64,000 nt of DNA from an uncultured Draconibacterium sp. (GCF_913060805.1 NZ_CAJXTC010000020.1:37390-101389), one strand, 5' to 3'. Shown: positions 54,327 to 63,629, numbered from the stretch's first letter. The notes: generated from the letters alone by a model not told the origin. Numbers and translations are program-made.

Positions 54327-54437
54327 TGTTTTAATGGTTTTGTAATTATCGGAGAATTCGTGAAATCGTATTGCAATAAGTGATTTCGAATCTTAATCCT
54401 TGTACTAATTTACCCTCTCTACACAAGCTCTGGTTCA

Positions 54438-54711
54438 TTTTCGTCCGGGAGTACGAACGATCTCTATCCCACTTTCTTCGCCGGACGAGATCTTTATCAT
54501 TCTTTTTCCCGGCGCTTCCTGACTGCCGTCAGTCGCACCGGGTTATTGACTTTCGCCCCCTTGGGGCTCCTTATTTAAAGCGCTGAAAGTGCGTGATACT
54601 TTAGCCCGGGGCAGAGTAATTCTTTGAATTACGTCGCCCCGGGTTAAAGGTTGTTATGTACATCGTCCGGCGAAGAAAGTTGATCAACGCTGATGGTTGT
54701 TCCGGACGAAA
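54438..54711. repeat. Composite palindromic repeat downstream of phoR
   Basis: Two inverted copies of a 50-bp module (54438-54488 and 54663-54711: TTTCGTCCGG ... TTCGCCGGACGA) flank a perfect palindrome at 54601-54647 (TTAGCCCGGGGC / GCCCCGGGTTAA with an inner GTAATTC / GAATTAC stem). The same modules occur at 63175-63419. It occupies most of the 634-bp gap between the TonB receptor promoter and phoR; there is no gene in it. Confidence 0.75.
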
Positions 54712-54783
54712 ATTAAAAGAACTCCAATTAAAAGCGGCACAGAAAAAATCAATTGTTTAAATTCAAAATAGCCTTCCACAAAA

Positions 54784-54813
54784 AAAGGCCTCCGGATACT
54801 ACCGGAAGCCTTT
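54784..54813 (-). terminator. Terminator of the pst-pho operon
   Basis: AAAGGCCTCCGG / CCGGAAGCCTTT with a 6-nt loop; the mismatch is a G-U pair on the minus strand, where seven T follow. It lies 38 bp after the phoR stop codon. Confidence 0.85.
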
Positions 54814-54851
54814 TGTTTATCAATTTTGGCGTTTTACTATTCGCTCGGAAT

Positions 54852-56624
54852 CTACTGTTTTGCCAGCGAGAACAGGAACTCGACACCTCCATCGGGTTTA
54901 TTACGGGCCGAGATATTTCCTTTATGCAGCTGGATGGCGTTTCTAACAATCGACAGCCCCAGGCCTGTTCCGCCAAGTTCGCGGGTACGTCCGGAATCGA
55001 TACGATAGAAACGTTCAAAAATACGGTTGAGGTGTTCTTCCGGAATTCCAACTCCGGTATCCGAATAACTGAAATAATGGAAGTTTGTATCCTCCAGGTA
55101 ATTTCGAATCTCAATTTTTATATCCTCTCCGGCATAATTGATCGAGTTCTCCAACAAGTTTTGGAACACCGATGAAAGCAGCGAGTCGTTTCCGTTTACT
55201 ACCACATCTTTGTCAATATCGAGTTTACACTTAATATTTTTGGCAGCCATTCTGCTCTCCAGGTTCTCCACCACATCCGATACAATACCTTTTATATGCA
55301 CCGGTTTAATTTCGAATAATTCGCCGGCATCCTCAATGTTATTCAGTAAAGAAATGTCGTTCAGAAGCAGGTTCAGTCTTTCTGCCTGTCGGCTGGCTCG
55401 TTCAATAAAGTACTGCTGTTTTGCTTTGTCGATATCCGGATTCGACATCAGTGTTTCAATATATCCTTTAATTGATGCCAGCGGCGTTTTTAGCTCATGT
55501 GCAATGTTCGATGTTAACTGCTGTTTTAACAAGCGGCGTTTTTCCGGCCGGGTAATATCAGTAATCAGAATCTCGAAACTCTTATCGGCAAATACAATAC
55601 ACATCAGTTTAAAGTAACTATCGTCTTTATGAATCGTGAACTCGATTTGTGGCAACTCGTTACTTTGGAACACCGTGTCTTTGTGCAGATTTTTTTCCAA
55701 AAACTTATTGATCTTTTCAAACTCCGGAATAGTGAAAAAGTTCTCTGCCGAAATGGTCAGCGTATCGGAGATTATGCTTACAAACTGAATGAAGTTACTA
55801 TTTACCAGCATCTTCTCCTTTTGTGGCGTAAAAAATCCTATCCCTTCATTCAGAATATTCATGTGATTGGCCAGGCGGTCTTTCTCAAGCGCAATCGAAT
55901 TGTTGGCCTCGTGCAGGTTATTGTAAATTTTTACAATTTGCGAACCAATCTCTCCCAATTCATTATCAGGGAAGCGGCCTTCTTCTTCGTTTATCGGTTC
56001 GTTCTTCCCGGCCTTGATGGCAAAGTCCTTCAATTTGGTAATCGATATGGAAAGACGTTTGGTAAGCTCATTAATTACCAGCCAGATTATTAAGAAAATG
56101 GCGATGATAAAAAAGATGAACAAACGCTCGGCTTTCAGGAAATTCTCTACGTTTACATCGTACACCATTGCAGCGCGCACAAAATAATCGTCGTAATTCC
56201 GGGCGTAATAATAAAAGTCGGTTCCGGTAGTTGCCGAATGACGAATATTGGCCCCCTCGCCACCGAACAATGCTTTTTGCACTTCGGGACGCTCGAAATG
56301 GTTTTCCATTTTTTTGTATTCGTACACAAAACTGTCGTACAAAACAATACCCCGCTTGTCGATAATAGTCAAACGTATATTGTCTTGCGGTATCAGAACT
56401 TTTAGGGTATCTGCACTGCTAAAGTTTTGCGTTTTCATCAAGTTGTAATGTTCGATGTAGTTATGGGCTACCTCGGTAACATTACGCAATGTATTTTCCA
56501 GCTGCGAAGTTTTGTAATTTTTCTCGCGCTGCAACTGAAACAACAATATTGCTACTGTAAACGATAAAAATACCGCTATAAAGTAGTAAAAGATTTTCCG
56601 TCTGAATGTCTGCTGAATCGGCAC
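54852..56624 (-). CDS. phoR: Phosphate sensor histidine kinase PhoR
   Basis: 590 residues. Helix 1 at about 12-30, an outside domain to 160, helix 2 at 162-182 (LFIFFIIAIFLIIWLVI), a HAMP-like linker to 240 and a PAS-like stretch to 355. The H-box SNIAHELKTPLASIKGY holds the phospho-accepting His376. N-box (QNLLENSINYA), G1 (SDTGVGIP), F-box (ERFYRID) and G2 (GGTGLGLSIV) follow. It phosphorylates the response regulator encoded just upstream; PstSCAB-PhoU signals phosphate supply to it. Last gene of the operon, with a strong terminator after it. Unlike E. coli PhoR it has a large periplasmic domain. Confidence 0.93.
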   Translation of the reverse strand: MPIQQTFRRKIFYYFIAVFLSFTVAILLFQLQREKNYKTSQLENTLRNVTEVAHNYIEHYNLMKTQNFSSADTLKVLIPQDNIRLTIIDKRGIVLYDSFVYEYKKMENHFERPEVQKALFGGEGANIRHSATTGTDFYYYARNYDDYFVRAAMVYDVNVENFLKAERLFIFFIIAIFLIIWLVINELTKRLSISITKLKDFAIKAGKNEPINEEEGRFPDNELGEIGSQIVKIYNNLHEANNSIALEKDRLANHMNILNEGIGFFTPQKEKMLVNSNFIQFVSIISDTLTISAENFFTIPEFEKINKFLEKNLHKDTVFQSNELPQIEFTIHKDDSYFKLMCIVFADKSFEILITDITRPEKRRLLKQQLTSNIAHELKTPLASIKGYIETLMSNPDIDKAKQQYFIERASRQAERLNLLLNDISLLNNIEDAGELFEIKPVHIKGIVSDVVENLESRMAAKNIKCKLDIDKDVVVNGNDSLLSSVFQNLLENSINYAGEDIKIEIRNYLEDTNFHYFSYSDTGVGIPEEHLNRIFERFYRIDSGRTRELGGTGLGLSIVRNAIQLHKGNISARNKPDGGVEFLFSLAKQ

Positions 56625-56670
56625 CTTGTATTGTTTTAATTATTTATATTAAAATCTGTTTATTGGTGGT

Positions 56671-57354
56671 TTATGGCTGCTTAAATGCATAACCATAACC
56701 TGATTTTCCTTTTATGTATTGGCCGTATTTGCCAATCTTTTTCCTAAGTCTTGCAATGTTTACATCAACGTTTCGCTCGGTAACAATTACATCGTCGTTC
56801 CAAACGCGGTCGAGTATTTCATTTCGGCCAATGTATTGTCCCTGGTGTTTTAGCAAGAGTGTTATTATTTCAAATTCTTTCCGGGTCAAACTAATGGGTT
56901 CGTCATCAATCTGCACGGTTTTACTGTTGGCATCCACCTCAAGGCTTTCCACTTTGTAAACCTTGCTTTGTTTTATGTTTTGACGGCCTCGTTTCAGCAC
57001 GGCTTTAATACGCGCTACCATTTCTTTAATCGAAAATGGTTTTGAAATGTAGTCGTCGCCACCAACGTTAAAACCGGTTAGGATATCGTTTTCGGCAGTT
57101 TTGGCGGTCATAAAAATAATGGGCAGTGTGAGCTGTAGTTCCCTTCTAATTTTATCGGCCATTTTGTACCCCGACATTTCCCCCATCATTACATCAAGCA
57201 AAATCAAGTCATATTCTTCAAGGGGCAGTTTTAAAGCCTGCTCGGCCGAATGCGCCACTGACGTTTCGAAACCTTCGCTTGTTAAATTGAACTCTAAAAT
57301 TTCACATAAATCTTTCTCGTCGTCAACAACTAATATTTTTGGATTTGATCCCAT
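56671..57354 (-). CDS. phoB: Phosphate response regulator PhoB (OmpR family)
   Basis: 227 residues. The receiver domain has the acidic pair Asp11/Asp12, phospho-accepting Asp54 in LLDVMMGEMSG, Thr in FMTAKT and Lys in SKPFSIKE. The C-terminal winged helix (about 130-225) has LTRKEFEIITLLLKHQG and TERNVDVNIARLRKKIG as recognition helix. It is 46 bp ahead of phoR. Its likely DNA targets are the four-unit direct repeats at 48776-48815, 54287-54326 and 62912-62951. Naming as PhoB rests on the pst-phoU-phoR neighbourhood. Confidence 0.93.
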   Translation of the reverse strand: MGSNPKILVVDDEKDLCEILEFNLTSEGFETSVAHSAEQALKLPLEEYDLILLDVMMGEMSGYKMADKIRRELQLTLPIIFMTAKTAENDILTGFNVGGDDYISKPFSIKEMVARIKAVLKRGRQNIKQSKVYKVESLEVDANSKTVQIDDEPISLTRKEFEIITLLLKHQGQYIGRNEILDRVWNDDVIVTERNVDVNIARLRKKIGKYGQYIKGKSGYGYAFKQP

Positions 57355-57418
57355 GATAAATAATTTTCACTCTAACATTCAGGATACTAAAAATACATTA
57401 TCCTTCATAAAAATAACC

Positions 57419-58102
57419 TTACTTCAGGTCTTTATGTCGTATATCTTTGCCTTCGATGGAATAAATAGCGGCCTCTGCAATATTAGTAGCCTGATCGGCA
57501 ATGCGTTCGATGGTGTTAACCATACTGTTCATGTTAATAAAACTAATCAGTAGTTCTTTATCTTCGTTCGAGGACGTGCTCTTTTTGATGGCCTTTTTCA
57601 ACATTTTTTTATTGAGCTCATCAACCACAGCATCGTTTTTTATCGTCCAGATTGCATAATCCTTATCGTCGTTGGTAAATGCCAGCAACGATTTGTTAAC
57701 CATATTGGCACTTTGGATAAGCATGTTTGAAACCACCTCCGAAAGTTTGGTGTACACTTCGGGGGTTTTAATGCTTTCAACAAAGCTTAGCACATTAATA
57801 ACCATATCGCCAACCCGCTCGAGGCTGATAATAATACGATAACAAGCCATAATTTTCCGGATATCGGAAGCTACCGGCTGGTATAAAGTAATGGTATTAA
57901 TAATCTTGTCGCTAATTTTAACTTCAAGCTTATCCAGCGTTTTCTCGTTGTCGTACAACTCTTTGCTTTTCTCCTTCGGAAATTTTGTTTCGCCTGTTGA
58001 AATGAGCGTCTCCAACAAATCGAGCTGGTGAAGCACCAGGTTGGCAAACTCTTCAAAATCGCTCATTATCGCTTTTATGGCATCATCCTTTCTTAAAGTC
58101 AT
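57419..58102 (-). CDS. phoU: Phosphate transport regulator PhoU
   Basis: 227 residues, all-helical, made of two three-helix bundles. The acidic metal-binding patches are seen as EVKISDKI and KNDAVVDELNKK, with the family motif YRIIISLERVGDMVINV in the first and NTIERIADQATNIAEAAIY in the second repeat. PhoU links the PstSCAB transporter to PhoR and holds the kinase off when phosphate is ample. It lies between pstB (30 bp) and phoB (64 bp). Confidence 0.94.
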   Translation of the reverse strand: MTLRKDDAIKAIMSDFEEFANLVLHQLDLLETLISTGETKFPKEKSKELYDNEKTLDKLEVKISDKIINTITLYQPVASDIRKIMACYRIIISLERVGDMVINVLSFVESIKTPEVYTKLSEVVSNMLIQSANMVNKSLLAFTNDDKDYAIWTIKNDAVVDELNKKMLKKAIKKSTSSNEDKELLISFINMNSMVNTIERIADQATNIAEAAIYSIEGKDIRHKDLK

Positions 58103-58132
58103 GATATTGGAATTTTAATGAAGTTAAAAAAA

Positions 58133-58915
58133 TTAACCGAATTTTCCGGTCAGGTATTCTTCTGTACGACGGTCTTTCGGGTTGGTAAACATATCTTTTG
58201 TTTTACCGTATTCTACCAACTCGCCGAGGTACATAAACATTGAATAATCAGAGATTCGAGCTGCCTGCGACATATTGTGTGTCACCATCAGTATCGAATA
58301 ATTCTCTTTTAACTTTACCAGCAAATCTTCAATTTTTGAAGTTGCCACAGGATCGAGTGCCGAGGTTGGTTCGTCGAGCAAAATTACTTCCGGATCGAAC
58401 GCCAGCGCCCTTGCAATACAAAGTCGTTGTTGCTGACCACCGGAAAGGAATGTTCCTTTTTTATGCAATGTATCTTTTACCTCGTCCCAAAGGGTAACGT
58501 CGCGCAACGAGCGTTCTACCACTTCGTCGCGTTCTTTTTTCTTTAAACGAATGCCGTTTAGTTTGTAGCCGGCAATTACGTTGTCGTAAATGCTCAATGT
58601 CGGGAACGGATTCGGACGTTGAAACACCATACCGGCCATACGGCGTAATTGAATGGTTGGCATGTCGGTAATATCCTTGCCGTTTAAAATGAGCGATCCT
58701 TTTGTCTCGATGTTTTCGTACAACTCGTGCATGCGGTTAATGGCACGCAACATGGTACTTTTTCCACATCCCGACGGGCCCATAATTGCTGTTACCGAGT
58801 TTCGTTTAATATCGGCCGAAACATCCTTTACAGCGTAATTCCCTTTATCGTAGGCAACCGACAGATTGCGGATAGAAAGTACAGGATCTTTTATATTTAC
58901 ACTATCTTCTTTCAT
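58133..58915 (-). CDS. pstB: Phosphate ABC transporter ATPase PstB
   Basis: 260 residues, the usual PstB length. Walker A GPSGCGKST (46-54), Q-loop MVFQRPNPFP (the PstB-specific RPNPFP), signature LSGGQQQRLCIARALA, Walker B VILLDEPTSALDP, H-loop VTHN. The C-terminus PKDRRTEEYLTGKFG is diagnostic for PstB. It drives uptake through PstC and PstA; pstA ends 11 bp ahead. Confidence 0.97.
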   Translation of the reverse strand: MKEDSVNIKDPVLSIRNLSVAYDKGNYAVKDVSADIKRNSVTAIMGPSGCGKSTMLRAINRMHELYENIETKGSLILNGKDITDMPTIQLRRMAGMVFQRPNPFPTLSIYDNVIAGYKLNGIRLKKKERDEVVERSLRDVTLWDEVKDTLHKKGTFLSGGQQQRLCIARALAFDPEVILLDEPTSALDPVATSKIEDLLVKLKENYSILMVTHNMSQAARISDYSMFMYLGELVEYGKTKDMFTNPKDRRTEEYLTGKFG

Positions 58916-58926
58916 TATCTTCTTAA

Positions 58927-59811
58927 CTATTTCGTTCGGGCAGCTATTCGTTTCGATACCAGGTTCAGGGTCAATACCATTCCCATCAGTAATAATGATG
59001 AGCTCCAGATCAGGTCAACCATATTCGGGTCGTTGTAAAACTCCCAGATCAGCAGTGGCACTGCACTTGTTGGTTTTGTTATGTCTAGATTAATTACTGA
59101 ACTTCCCAGCGCTGTAAGCATTAATGGTGCTGTTTCTCCAAGAATACGCGAAATACCCAGTAGAATACCTGTTAGCAAACCGCTAAATCCGGTTGGAATG
59201 AGCACGCGCAAAATTACTTTGTAATACGGCACACCCAAAGCTACAGCTGCTTCTTTAATCGATTGCGGAATCATTTTCAGCGTTTCCTCGGTTGAGCGCA
59301 CAATCATTGGCAACATCATTATCGATAAGGACACACTACCTGCCAGGGCCGAGAAACCACTTGTAATGGGTTTTACAATCCACATATAAGCAATAAGTCC
59401 CAGCACGATTGAAGGAACACCCTGCAAAATATCCGAAATATTTCGGGTAAGGTTTGCCAATGGTTTTCCCGGATTCTCATACAGGTAAATGCCAGTAATA
59501 ACACCAACCGGAATGGCAATAACCGAAGCCAAAACCACCATTAACAAGGTTCCTGTAATTCCGTTTGCAATACCTCCGGGAATGAGCTCGCCATTGCTCA
59601 GTGCTGTCATTGCCTCGAAAGTGTTCGGAGGTGTTTTTATAATAAAATCCAGACTAATCTGACGATACCCCTTTTCTACCAATTTGTAAATAATCAATAC
59701 AATCGGCGAAATGGTGATGAGCGACAAAAAGAGCACCAGCCCTTTGAAAAGCTTGTCTTTCAAGGTTCTTCGGCTGAGGTTTGCCGCTGTTATTTTTGCT
59801 GCAGAATTCAT
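58927..59811 (-). CDS. pstA: Phosphate ABC transporter permease PstA
   Basis: 294 residues with six helices. The start carries one helix (LFLSLITISPIVLIIYKLVEKGYRQI) before a periplasmic segment; the ABC coupling motif is EAAVALGVPYYKVILRVLIPTGFSGLLTG in part. The block DILQGVPSIVLGLIAYMWIV is typical for PstA. Its start is 1 bp after pstC ends, so the two are translationally coupled and form the heterodimeric channel. Confidence 0.96.
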   Translation of the reverse strand: MNSAAKITAANLSRRTLKDKLFKGLVLFLSLITISPIVLIIYKLVEKGYRQISLDFIIKTPPNTFEAMTALSNGELIPGGIANGITGTLLMVVLASVIAIPVGVITGIYLYENPGKPLANLTRNISDILQGVPSIVLGLIAYMWIVKPITSGFSALAGSVSLSIMMLPMIVRSTEETLKMIPQSIKEAAVALGVPYYKVILRVLIPTGFSGLLTGILLGISRILGETAPLMLTALGSSVINLDITKPTSAVPLLIWEFYNDPNMVDLIWSSSLLLMGMVLTLNLVSKRIAARTK

Positions 59812-59812
59812 C

Positions 59813-60721
59813 TTATCCCATTCGTTTTATAATGTATTTACCAATGGCATTTATTATTCCGGTTATCAGGAACAACAATAAACCTATAGCAATCAAAGAG
59901 CTGAGTTTTAAACCATCGGCTTCGCCAAACTGGTTGGCAATTACCGAGGCCATAGTATTTCCGGTGCTGAAAAATCCATCGGGAACGATATTGGCGTTAC
60001 CAATTAACATGGTTACTGCCATGGTTTCGCCCAATGCACGCCCGAAAGACAAAATGTAACCGGCAATAATTCCCGATCGTGCCGATGGCACAACCACATT
60101 AAAAATCACTTCCGAGCGGGTAGCTCCAAGCGAATATGCTGCTTCTTTCAGCTCGTTCGGTACCATGGTAATAATCTCGTTACTTAGCGAAGTGGCGTAA
60201 GGAATAATCATAATTGCCAGAATGATACTGGCGGTGAAAATTCCAAATCCCTGGTTAGGTAATCCCAAATCGATAAGCAACGGACGAAGCACATAAAATC
60301 CCCACAAACCGTATACAATCGAAGGAATTCCGGCCAGCAGATCAACCATTGTACCCAGTATTTTTGCAATTCGGGTTCCGCGGTAATATTCACCCAGAAA
60401 CAATGAAACTGAAAAGGATAAGGGTAAGCTGATCAGCAGCGCAGCTACCGATGTAATGATGGTTCCTGCAATAAATGGAAGCGCTCCGTAGTTCTCTTTC
60501 CCTTCGGTTGGGTTCCAGTTGTTCGACCAAATAAAACTCAGCCCAAAACTTTTCAGTGCCGGAATGGCACCTTCAACCAACGAAAAGATCATTCCCCCGG
60601 CTACAAAAAGTATAACGAACGAAGAAAGCAGGAGAACGCCTTTTGTTATTTTATCGCTGTTCATTTGGTGGACTTTGAGAAGCTGAGAAAACTGCTTTTC
60701 CGGCAGCTTTCCCAGTTCCAT
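59813..60721 (-). CDS. pstC: Phosphate ABC transporter permease PstC
   Basis: 302 residues, six helices. Marks of PstC are SFIWSNNWNPTEGKENYGALPFI in the periplasmic loop, VDLLAGIPSIVYGLWGF, and the coupling motif KEAAYSLGATRSEVIFNVVVPSARSGI in part. It lies 29 bp after pstS and joins pstA with 1 bp between them. Confidence 0.96.
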   Translation of the reverse strand: MELGKLPEKQFSQLLKVHQMNSDKITKGVLLLSSFVILFVAGGMIFSLVEGAIPALKSFGLSFIWSNNWNPTEGKENYGALPFIAGTIITSVAALLISLPLSFSVSLFLGEYYRGTRIAKILGTMVDLLAGIPSIVYGLWGFYVLRPLLIDLGLPNQGFGIFTASIILAIMIIPYATSLSNEIITMVPNELKEAAYSLGATRSEVIFNVVVPSARSGIIAGYILSFGRALGETMAVTMLIGNANIVPDGFFSTGNTMASVIANQFGEADGLKLSSLIAIGLLLFLITGIINAIGKYIIKRMG

Positions 60722-60750
60722 TTATATCGATCTTCTATAACTAAACTTGC

Positions 60751-61821
60751 CTATTTCAACAATGGTTGCCCATCGAAAGTAACCGAACGTAAAATCGCTT
60801 TGGCTTTTTCGGCAGCTGCATCAGGAAGCGGTGCGTAGTGCACTTTTTCGGCCTGACCTTGTGCATCGGCACTTACCAACCAATCGAGGAAAGTAACTGT
60901 TGCCAACGCCTGATCTTTAGCGCGACCGTCGTAGTTTTGCTCTTTGTAAAGAATAATCCAGGTAAATCCGCTGATCGGGTATGATTCAGGATCGGCAGAA
61001 TTGGTTAACATGATACGTGTATCGGCAGGAATCTCGCCTTTTGCAGCAGCACTAACCGAAGCAATTGATGGCTCGATATAGTTACCGGCGCTGTTTTGTA
61101 CCAGTGCAGTTTGAATTTTCTGAGCAAAAGCATATTCCGATCCGATGTAACCAATGGCTCCTTCGGTTTGGCTAATGGTACCGGCTACTCCCGGATTTCC
61201 TTTAGCACCCATACCAACAGGCCATTGCAACGATTTTCCTGTTCCTACAGCATCAGCCCATTTTGTGCTGATCTTAGTCATGTAGTCGCTGAAAATGTAG
61301 GTTGTACCGCTACCATCCGAACGGTGAACGAAAGTGATTTCCATATCAGGAAGTGCCAAACCTTCGTTGTTGGCTTTAATTGCGGCATCGTTCCAGTTGG
61401 TAATTTCACCCATGAAAATTTTCTCCAGCAATTCGTTCGATAGTTTGAGGCCATCAACACCAGGAAGGTTGTATGCAATAACAACAGCACCCAATACCGT
61501 TGGAATATGAACCACTTCAGCAGGCATTTCTGCCAGTTTAGCATCGCTCAAATAAGCATCGGTTGCACCAAAGTCAACCACTTTGTCGGTTAAACTGCGG
61601 ATACCTCCGCCTGAACCGATTCCGCCATAAGTAAGCAGTGTACCAAATTCTGATGTATAGTTCTTAAAAACCATATTGTAATAAGGCATCGGGAACGTTG
61701 CTCCCGCCGCTGTTAAAGTCACTTTTGAAGTTCCGGCTTTTTCTCCACCTTGTTTGTTTGACGAGTTAGAGCAAGCTCCCAGAATAAATACTGTTAAAAT
61801 CAGTAGGGCTAAATTTTTCAT
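60751..61821 (-). CDS. pstS: Phosphate-binding lipoprotein PstS
   Basis: 356 residues. Lipoprotein signal with Cys17 in ILGACSNS, then the PstS start LTAAGATFPMPYYN. Phosphate-binding residues are in GGIGSGGGIRSLTDK (Ser/Gly/Arg), DFGATDAYLS (Asp) and VHRSDGSGTTYIFSDYM (Arg, Asp, Ser-Gly-Thr). It catches phosphate in the periplasm and hands it to PstCA. It follows the porin gene by 44 bp, so it shares the Pho box above the porin. Confidence 0.97.
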   Translation of the reverse strand: MKNLALLILTVFILGACSNSSNKQGGEKAGTSKVTLTAAGATFPMPYYNMVFKNYTSEFGTLLTYGGIGSGGGIRSLTDKVVDFGATDAYLSDAKLAEMPAEVVHIPTVLGAVVIAYNLPGVDGLKLSNELLEKIFMGEITNWNDAAIKANNEGLALPDMEITFVHRSDGSGTTYIFSDYMTKISTKWADAVGTGKSLQWPVGMGAKGNPGVAGTISQTEGAIGYIGSEYAFAQKIQTALVQNSAGNYIEPSIASVSAAAKGEIPADTRIMLTNSADPESYPISGFTWIILYKEQNYDGRAKDQALATVTFLDWLVSADAQGQAEKVHYAPLPDAAAEKAKAILRSVTFDGQPLLK

Positions 61822-61865
61822 CTTTATTTATTTAATATTTCAAGTTTTCTGTTTTCTGCGGCTGA

Positions 61866-62855
61866 TTAAAATTTAAACTCAGCACTTAAATACAGGAAAG
61901 TAACATTCTCTGCATCCACCATATCAGGATTAAAAAAGCGTACGTTTGGCGTAAATTTCACCCCTTTAACAGGAGAATATTCAGCGCCGGCAATCATTAA
62001 CTGACCATCTTTGTTAATGTTCCATGCTTCAGCTTCGCCTTCCACTTTATCCGAATTCAGATCATCGTAACGGGCAAACAGTTTCCACTTGTTGGTTGGT
62101 TTGTACCAGCTGTAAAACGATGTTCCGTAATGATTCTGACCGTCTACCATTTTGTAGTTCGACTGGTAGTTATACTCTCCGGCCAATGTGAATTTTCCGT
62201 TGGTGTAAGCCAACAAAGTAGCCAGCGATTTTTGTTTTACCTCATCGCCGGTTTGGTCAACGAATACTCTTGCCAGTACATTTTTAACCGGCTTAATAGT
62301 AGTACCCACACCGTAGCGCAACAAGTCGTCGCCCTGAATTTTCTTATAACCTTCGCCGTTGATCACCGAAAAATCGGCACTGATAAAATCGGCAAATTGG
62401 TAATCGATGTTAAAACCAAGGTCGGCGCTTGAGTTGAATTTGTACTCATCCTGGTACGATTTCATCATGTAACGGTTTCCCCATAGTTTTTCAGAAACTT
62501 TGAATTGAGTAGTTGAAATCATTCCGAAATAAGCCTTCAGGTTATCTTTTGAATATTGCACGTAAGCATTTTTAAGAAATGCCGACAACTGGTGGCCACC
62601 GCCATCGTTCGGATCGCCTACATCGAAAACAACTTTGGCGTAAAAATCTTCGCTAAAGTTGTACTCATAACCTAAATAAGCACGGGTGTTTTCGAACTCT
62701 GAGGCAGATTCGCCATCGGAAAAAGCAGTATGAAAATTGGTAAAAATCAACGCTAGTGGTTTCCCATTTGGTTTAAACTCTTCGGTTTTTTCCTGACTAA
62801 ATCCTGTTACCGTGAATCCTAGAATCACCAATAACAGTAAAGACATTTTTTTCAT
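61866..62855 (-). CDS. Phosphate-selective porin (OprP/OprO family), first gene of the pst operon
   Basis: 329 residues. Signal peptide ends VTGFSQE, then outer-membrane strands rich in Tyr, Phe and Asp, such as AYLGYEYNFSEDFYAKVVFDVG, WGNRYMMKSYQDEYKFNSSADLGFNIDYQF in part, and a last strand FLYLSAEFKF that ends in Phe as barrel proteins do. It fits the OprP/OprO family, which forms anion- and phosphate-selective pores. Being first in the pst-pho operon, behind the strongest Pho box, supports phosphate as cargo. Confidence 0.85.
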   Translation of the reverse strand: MKKMSLLLLVILGFTVTGFSQEKTEEFKPNGKPLALIFTNFHTAFSDGESASEFENTRAYLGYEYNFSEDFYAKVVFDVGDPNDGGGHQLSAFLKNAYVQYSKDNLKAYFGMISTTQFKVSEKLWGNRYMMKSYQDEYKFNSSADLGFNIDYQFADFISADFSVINGEGYKKIQGDDLLRYGVGTTIKPVKNVLARVFVDQTGDEVKQKSLATLLAYTNGKFTLAGEYNYQSNYKMVDGQNHYGTSFYSWYKPTNKWKLFARYDDLNSDKVEGEAEAWNINKDGQLMIAGAEYSPVKGVKFTPNVRFFNPDMVDAENVTFLYLSAEFKF

Positions 62856-62893
62856 TTATAACTTAAGATTGAATTTTGTCTGTTTTACGATGG

Positions 62894-62951
62894 CAAAAGT
62901 GTGGCAACACGATTACACCTGAATTACAAATTTATTACAAAACGATTAAAT
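62894..62951 (-). promoter_or_regulatory. Pho box and -7 element of the pst-pho operon
   Basis: Minus strand, from upstream: ATTTAAT (62945-62951), TTGTAAT (62934-62940), TTGTAAT (62923-62929), GTGTAAT (62912-62918), all 4 bp apart. Then exactly 10 bp, then CACTTTTG (62894-62901), which keeps the A and TTTG of the -7 consensus. Same geometry as at 48758-48815 and 54269-54326. Confidence 0.75.
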
Positions 62952-62970
62952 TATTCCGGGCAACACGCCG

Positions 62971-63030
62971 TAAACAGCTGTGTTACAGCAGCGATATTTT
63001 CGATATTGTGGTATTACAAAACTGTAACAA
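62971..63030 (-). promoter_or_regulatory. Two further Pho half-box pairs upstream
   Basis: Minus strand: TTGTTAC (63024-63030) and TTGTAAT (63013-63019), 4 bp apart; then CTGTAAC (62982-62988) and CTGTTTA (62971-62977), 4 bp apart. Both pairs have the 11-bp spacing but are out of register with the main box. They may be extra PhoB sites. Confidence 0.45.
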
Positions 63031-63174
63031 GCCTTTTTTACTGCAGGGAATAGAAATTTTTAGATGGGATATATTGTTGGGCAGAAGTCGAATGCGCTTA
63101 GCGCCTAAAACATTCAGCTAACTCCCCCTCATTCCCTCTCTTTAGGAAACGCCCCATTATACGTTGCCGTTAAA

Positions 63175-63419
63175 TTTCGTCCGGAAGTACCAATTAGCTT
63201 CGATCATTTATTCTTCGCCGGACGATTGAAATCTAATTATCCTGCCCCAGGGCGACGTAATTCGTTGAATTACTTTGCCCTGGGCTATAACAAACCGCAC
63301 TTTCAGCGCTTTTTTTAAACTACAATCCACCAGAATTATACAATAGGGCTGAAAGTCCGAATTAATTTAGCCCCGGGCAAACGAACCGCCGGATGGCGGA
63401 AAGTGTCGCCCGGGGTTAA
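63175..63419. repeat. Composite palindromic repeat upstream of the pst-pho operon
   Basis: One copy of the module TTTCGTCCGG ... TTCGCCGGACGA (63175-63225), then two palindromes of the GCCCnGGGC class (63244-63285, 63367-63419), and fragments of a GCTGAAAGT motif. These are the same parts as in the element at 54438-54711. The 774-bp gap 62856-63629 holds this, the Pho boxes and a hairpin, but no gene. Confidence 0.7.
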
Positions 63420-63474
63420 TGTTAAGCATTAAAAAAGGCGCAAATGCAAAAGCATATTGAAAATGAAACGTGCC

Positions 63475-63520
63475 ATGCCTGCCTGACGGTAGGCAGGCGC
63501 CTCATATGGAGGCCCTTTTT
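63475..63520 (+). terminator. Double hairpin with T-run
   Basis: GCCTGCC / GGCAGGC is followed at once by GCCTC / GAGGC (63499-63513) and CCTTTTT. It could end a transcript from the left, but no gene precedes it on that strand; it is probably part of the repeats here. Confidence 0.35.
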
Positions 63521-63629
63521 CGAAAATTAAGCGGAAAATATTTGTGTATAAAGGGTAGCTTTCAGAAGAGAGGGACTTTTGCTATTCTCTAACAGAACAC
63601 AATACAATTGTGCACCGCCAGCACGTCGA

